The translations under genes and the position numbers were made by a program. 64,000 bases of DNA from positions 558,001-622,000 of the forward strand of contig NZ_CP060298.1 of the NCBI RefSeq assembly GCF_014303395.1, written 5' to 3'. Below are positions 63,959 to 64,000 of this stretch, piece by piece (position 1 is the stretch's first letter; each line of letters opens with the position of its first letter). The stretch is from Nakamurella sp. PAMC28650 (GTDB lineage Bacteria; Actinomycetota; Actinomycetes; Mycobacteriales; Nakamurellaceae). The notes beneath the pieces were generated by a model. It saw only the letters and a list, made by a program, of their open reading frames with translations. It was not told the origin of the DNA and searched no databases.

Positions 63959-64000
63959 CGGGTCGGGTACCCGCCGGCTGCATGCCAGGACTTCAGCACG

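Overview
The window comes from a high-GC actinobacterium. The sequence itself suggests this: nearly all third codon positions are G or C, GTG and TTG starts are common, and several genes look leaderless, with a TANNNT hexamer 6-10 nt before the start codon and no ribosome binding site. Typical actinobacterial families are present: a DUF222/HNH nuclease, a DUF6474 protein, F420-type PPOX and LLM proteins, a type II truncated haemoglobin, and YcnI/CopC. A relative of Nakamurella or another Frankia-like soil lineage would fit, but that is inference. I found no rRNA, tRNA, CRISPR array, prophage or plasmid functions. The only intact mobile element is one ISL3-family insertion sequence.

Layout. 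1-5.4 kb: exported proteins on the minus strand (a truncated Rieske lipoprotein, a YVTN beta-propeller lipoprotein, two tandem deacetylase-like lipoproteins) with a PPOX enzyme. 5.5-19.9 kb: mostly housekeeping and orphan genes (CPBP protease, SEC-C protein, two SDR-like proteins with altered active sites, rhodanese, DNA glycosylase, trmL-panE, cyclopropane synthase, UDP-glucose dehydrogenase). 20-25.5 kb: an aldo/keto reductase, a secreted lectin-peptidase fusion, a large GT-C-like membrane protein, and a YceI protein divergent from a MarR regulator. 26-30 kb: proline catabolism (P5C dehydrogenase and proline dehydrogenase) with a divergent TetR gene. 30.5-34.2 kb: a MarR-SRPBCC operon with a long inverted-repeat operator, an aldo/keto reductase and a TM0106-type nuclease. 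34.3-37 kb: a probable copper-handling operon (DUF6474, Met/His-loop membrane protein, YcnI, CopC).

37-43 kb: an SDR, a macrolide-phosphotransferase-like kinase with an N-terminal pentapeptide repeat, an AI-2E transporter with a small GNAT gene, and a DUF222/HNH nuclease. 42.7-47 kb is the accessory patch: a decayed DUF2332 gene, truncated haemoglobin, the ISL3 element with a perfect 8-bp target duplication, a secreted ScyD/E-like protein and a probably frameshifted orphan. 47-50.7 kb: a methyltransferase and a complete polar amino acid ABC importer. 50.7-58 kb: a GGDEF protein, an FAD dehydrogenase, a DtxR-family regulator divergent from an Nramp transporter, an LLM oxidoreductase and an alpha/beta-hydrolase fold protein that has lost its catalytic residues. 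58-64 kb: a GH1 beta-glucosidase, argG, a Uma2 remnant and a GH31 alpha-xylosidase-like enzyme.

Two themes stand out. First, local regulators sit next to their probable targets and very regular inverted repeats lie in the shared promoters (MarR/YceI, MarR/SRPBCC, TetR/PRODH, DtxR/Nramp). Second, short perfect tandem duplications, often 15 bp, sit on gene boundaries and copy start or stop codons. The copper operon carries an in-frame 12-bp repeat that would encode a cysteine-rich stretch ahead of YcnI. I did not find a convincing new multi-gene defence or mobile system.
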